The position numbers and the translations under genes were made by a program. The notes under the pieces were generated by a model. That model did not search any database. It worked only from the letters and a program-made list of their open reading frames with translations, and had not been told where the DNA came from. Of a stretch of DNA of 64,000 bases, positions 62,501-64,000 are shown in pieces. The DNA comes from Phaeobacter sp. G2 (GTDB lineage Bacteria > Pseudomonadota > Alphaproteobacteria > Rhodobacterales > Rhodobacteraceae). The stretch covers positions 2,728,001 to 2,792,000 of the forward strand of contig CP104100.1 in assembly GCA_025163595.1 (NCBI GenBank). Reading direction: 5' to 3'. How positions within the stretch are numbered: the first letter of the stretch is position 1; each line of letters opens with the position of its first letter.

Positions 62501-64000
62501 TGCGCGTCTTGGATCGCAGCCTCTCGGGTCTTGTTCCATGCGGTAGGATTAATGCTTGTCGGCGGTTGTTCTGGGATCTGAAAATAGTGCTTGCTCGCGT
62601 GAAACTTTGCGTTCCAGCTTTTCGGCGCAATTTCCTCGAGCCTTAGACCATCGTGTACTCCTGCGTCTCGCAAGAGCTCCAAAATGGTTTGCCCTTGCCC
62701 ACCCCAATCACGATGCTTTGGCGACCGCAACATCCTGTCACGGGCGGCGCTGACAGTTTCTCCCTTGCTGCACTTGAGATACCGGTCGACCACATAACCA
62801 GTCGTGCCCGGCCAGTCTGCACCAAAACTTGCGGTTTTAAGTCGATACCATCCACCCCTGCAGGGGACGGGCAACTTAGCCAAGGCTTTGTTTATCCCTT
62901 GCCCTTCTCCCCTGAACTGCATCGATTGCGCTAGCCGGATCCCGTAGTACAAGGCATCCCGGCACAGATCGGCATTCACACCAGAAGAAGTTACCGGGAG
63001 AGGTGGGAGATTTGGAATCAAAACCTGCGTCAAAACGCTTTCACGCCGGAATGGTCCTACCAGGTCCGCGTTGATTAACTCGCCATGAAGATTTGTGTTG
63101 TGCAATCTTCCCTGTCTCAACTCACTCACGGGAACCGCTGGATCGAGAATGGCGATCATCTGCCGCAGTGATTTCGGGATCTGATCGATATCCAAGTCGC
63201 CCGGCCCGTCGTCCTCGTCCGGTCCCGCTTGTCTAGGTTTGAAGTAGATTGCGGAACCAGAAATGCCGCCTGCGTGCAATTGACCGTCAGTACACAATAA
63301 CAATTTGCGCTCCTGAAGCGGTAACAGATCATCGGCAAAAATACTCTGAACGTCCTCCCAGAATCCCTTCCAGTCAACTGGACCCGATGAGTGTAGCCAT
63401 GCAGCTGCACTCTCAACTGTTTCCGCCTGATCTTGCGGCAGTGGCAGCCAGCCTATTCCATGCGCACCCGACAAGGCTTTGATGGACCTTGAACGTCCAC
63501 CCAGTTCGGCTGCATATGCTGGAAACTTGGCATGTCGGCGCAAAACCTCTGCACTAAGAACTTTCGGTTCCTCGGGAAGAGGCAAAAGAGAAGCTTCGTT
63601 GAGCGCTACCCACCCTTTGTCACTGAGTAGCCATGCTGATTCCTCGATCTGGAAATCTCTTGATTGTGCCGCATTGCATAGATGCGCCTGCCAACGGTCC
63701 GACGCAGGCTCATCAGTGGAATTGGGAGAAAGAAGATCTATGATATCCGCTGCTTCAGTCGCAGACTTGCCTTGCAGATCCGCATCAATTGCTTCAACTG
63801 CGAGGTCAGCTGCCTGGGAAAGCAGATAGTCATTGTAGACAGCATCGCCTTCCGGCTCTTCTGACACGTCTCCAAAGTTGATCAATGTTCGGCTCATGTC
63901 ACCGAAGAACGGCGCATTGACATGAATCGATGCTCCAGATTCGAGCTTGGTCGGAAGAAAAATGCTGAGTTGGCCTGGCGCTGGTGTCTCGCAAGCACCG
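59563..64000 (-). CDS. Giant sacsin/Hsp90-like protein with C-terminal DUF3883-type nuclease (5' part outside window)
   Basis: The frame is open to the right edge, so at least 1478 residues are present and the N-terminus is missing. The ATG at 63897 is internal: upstream codons read GQLSIFLPTKLESGASIHVNAPFFG, the segment that follows an Hsp90-like ATPase in sacsin-type proteins. A long helical middle follows, with repeated WLP and SxLG features. A basic linker (KKLNKPKPTTRRDKDKKTRA) precedes the C-terminal ~150 residues: GAAGEIHAFRWLRRRYG, GCDVLFAHEGCTYFIEIKST, a PD-(D/E)xK nuclease core of DUF3883 type. Such ATPase-nuclease giants occur in defence islands. Mobile debris lies downstream. A defence role is inferred. 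Confidence 0.82.
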   Translation of the reverse strand, partial: GACETPAPGQLSIFLPTKLESGASIHVNAPFFGDMSRTLINFGDVSEEPEGDAVYNDYLLSQAADLAVEAIDADLQGKSATEAADIIDLLSPNSTDEPASDRWQAHLCNAAQSRDFQIEESAWLLSDKGWVALNEASLLPLPEEPKVLSAEVLRRHAKFPAYAAELGGRSRSIKALSGAHGIGWLPLPQDQAETVESAAAWLHSSGPVDWKGFWEDVQSIFADDLLPLQERKLLLCTDGQLHAGGISGSAIYFKPRQAGPDEDDGPGDLDIDQIPKSLRQMIAILDPAVPVSELRQGRLHNTNLHGELINADLVGPFRRESVLTQVLIPNLPPLPVTSSGVNADLCRDALYYGIRLAQSMQFRGEGQGINKALAKLPVPCRGGWYRLKTASFGADWPGTTGYVVDRYLKCSKGETVSAARDRMLRSPKHRDWGGQGQTILELLRDAGVHDGLRLEEIAPKSWNAKFHASKHYFQIPEQPPTSINPTAWNKTREAAIQDAQPRYNNGYYEIGDILWIPGLERYEEFDLEARAAFFDVVMASAGGWQDNWAGLSITRVEGSSDYFTIRSPLLQVLGSLDWIGEYNDNESWTWTAASSRWYVPSQHLARGRAWTLEHLSPLPPAMAEQLDRSEGLVTFLGSLGMPTYAPDEASNDPRLLACLADTAKAQAYQNRDVFIGQIRTAWKAFKPFSVEDFPEQIVAHQPDGSLAALTPTSDEPVYLPNPRTTLSTLRHFNLPAVTIEPTDATRLSDDFENAYDAGVLNAAQIHMAPLSAGAKWISEDSVPLTSFSGLDETIPFVLTIAAFHGVNARGTSATSFNRYLDILRSAQVSIVPDLGLVPEVDNRQVAEPRVQKSVWLEAEHRLLLDNEWREDIEPVADAFTQMIEREDLKFQIRKGLSEVWPDLDEVVVSRLLGQMDLSLEHYREVFELWRGDLGPAVERLSRLMWVLSCPEQSAQLQKADQRDLILAPLCAVLDSDMLAERVLQAALEARDVFEFGRSVRDLLGSRVELSAWNAELARSGEAELLNPAAGKEFSGHREAAALHLRRIAATLTADDMDGPTYPELMSHIESVGCPDDAARAFWRVPFSEFFKAIAKEITNLGFSDDLSEVIAAADSPDSLARYLDESDQMAISDPLDVSKANRKLVAAVLDRFRLTATAWHTEAGREQSADWLAGFGNDALAPVLAQDRSIYSVNWTQRTVFELVADNLTEAVPQDLRHGLKNAQSLETLPESLGVSAEQLDGAAAALEKVRQDADRRKRMVKVCGAEFDNSETNISNLFDHIADQIDDESLASLLGFDLHAPMVPKKLNKPKPTTRRDKDKKTRAPKRQCKNMEDLIGAAGEIHAFRWLRRRYGAAVISPSNWVSAYSEKAYPDNSPNVDEGRGCDVLFAHEGCTYFIEIKSTDSESTDFTLGSSEVRLARELVGRRGKKVTKVFHILRVSNALSASPTFTLLPNPYDPRYAEHFAVIDEGARVSYRI

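Noticed and set aside
63897..63899. ATG at 63897 as the true start of the giant ATPase-nuclease protein
   Set aside because: The frame stays open to the window edge and the upstream residues (IFLPTKLESGASIHVNAPFF) fit the family, so this Met is internal.

Overview
The window looks like a chromosomal segment of a Rhodobacterales (Roseobacter-group) alphaproteobacterium. It has a complete Rhodobacter capsulatus-type gene transfer agent (GTA) cluster, a roseobacter-style fab/acpP/mltG block, a Rhodobacter-type porin, a Hint/RTX protein of the kind common in this order, and several promoters of the TTGCnn-N16-TATAnG type. The DNA is GC-rich and gene-dense. The species cannot be fixed from sequence alone.

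Layout. 1-1666: 3' end of the pyruvate dehydrogenase E2 gene, convergent with cysE. 1860-16522 (minus strand): the full GTA structural operon, in order g1, TerL, portal, g3.5, protease, capsid, connectors, tail tube, chaperones, tape measure, baseplate/hub, peptidase and the 1317-residue tip protein, plus one small gene coupled to its end by a GTGA overlap. A sigma70-like promoter lies just upstream. 16825-22825 (minus): mltG, fabF, a HisA paralogue, acpP, fabG and fabD. 23112-26326: a cytochrome b561-YceI fusion, an orphan small gene, a separate periplasmic YceI and a membrane protein. 26688-27930: rpsF-rpsR-rplI. 28067-30462: two related glycine-zipper lipoproteins around an XRE/DUF2975 pair, then a lipoprotein transglycosylase. 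30584-37944: cpdB, a chemoreceptor with duplicated sensor module, trigger factor and porin. 38332-39582: a phage-type lysis cassette (membrane-anchored GH24 endolysin plus overlapping spanins) with no phage structural genes beside it. 39921-49735: hybrid histidine kinase, aroK-aroB, a 49-aa membrane peptide, a 547-aa unknown protein, xerD, a CNNM/CBS protein and a folate-biopterin-type transporter. 49881-53108: a DMGDH-like oxidoreductase and a MobA-like nucleotidyltransferase. 53287-56517: the LamG/RTX/Hint protein.

From about 56.5 kb the character changes. There is 1.3 kb without a convincing gene, then mobile-element debris: a broken zinc-ribbon gene, an IS5-family element whose transposase has an in-frame stop, and the first 20 codons of a serine recombinase. 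Last comes a very large protein that runs off the window (over 1478 residues) with an apparent Hsp90/sacsin-like N-terminal side and a C-terminal PD-(D/E)xK (DUF3883-like) nuclease. This looks like the edge of an accessory, probably defence, island.

How the parts may work together. The GTA operon makes DNA-packaging particles but carries no lysis genes of its own. The isolated endolysin/spanin cassette about 22 kb away is a candidate for releasing them, though a prophage remnant is equally possible. The most novel-looking items are that lysis cassette, the giant ATPase-nuclease protein, the HisA paralogue with an Asp-to-Glu change inside a fatty-acid locus, and the small gene at the end of the GTA operon.
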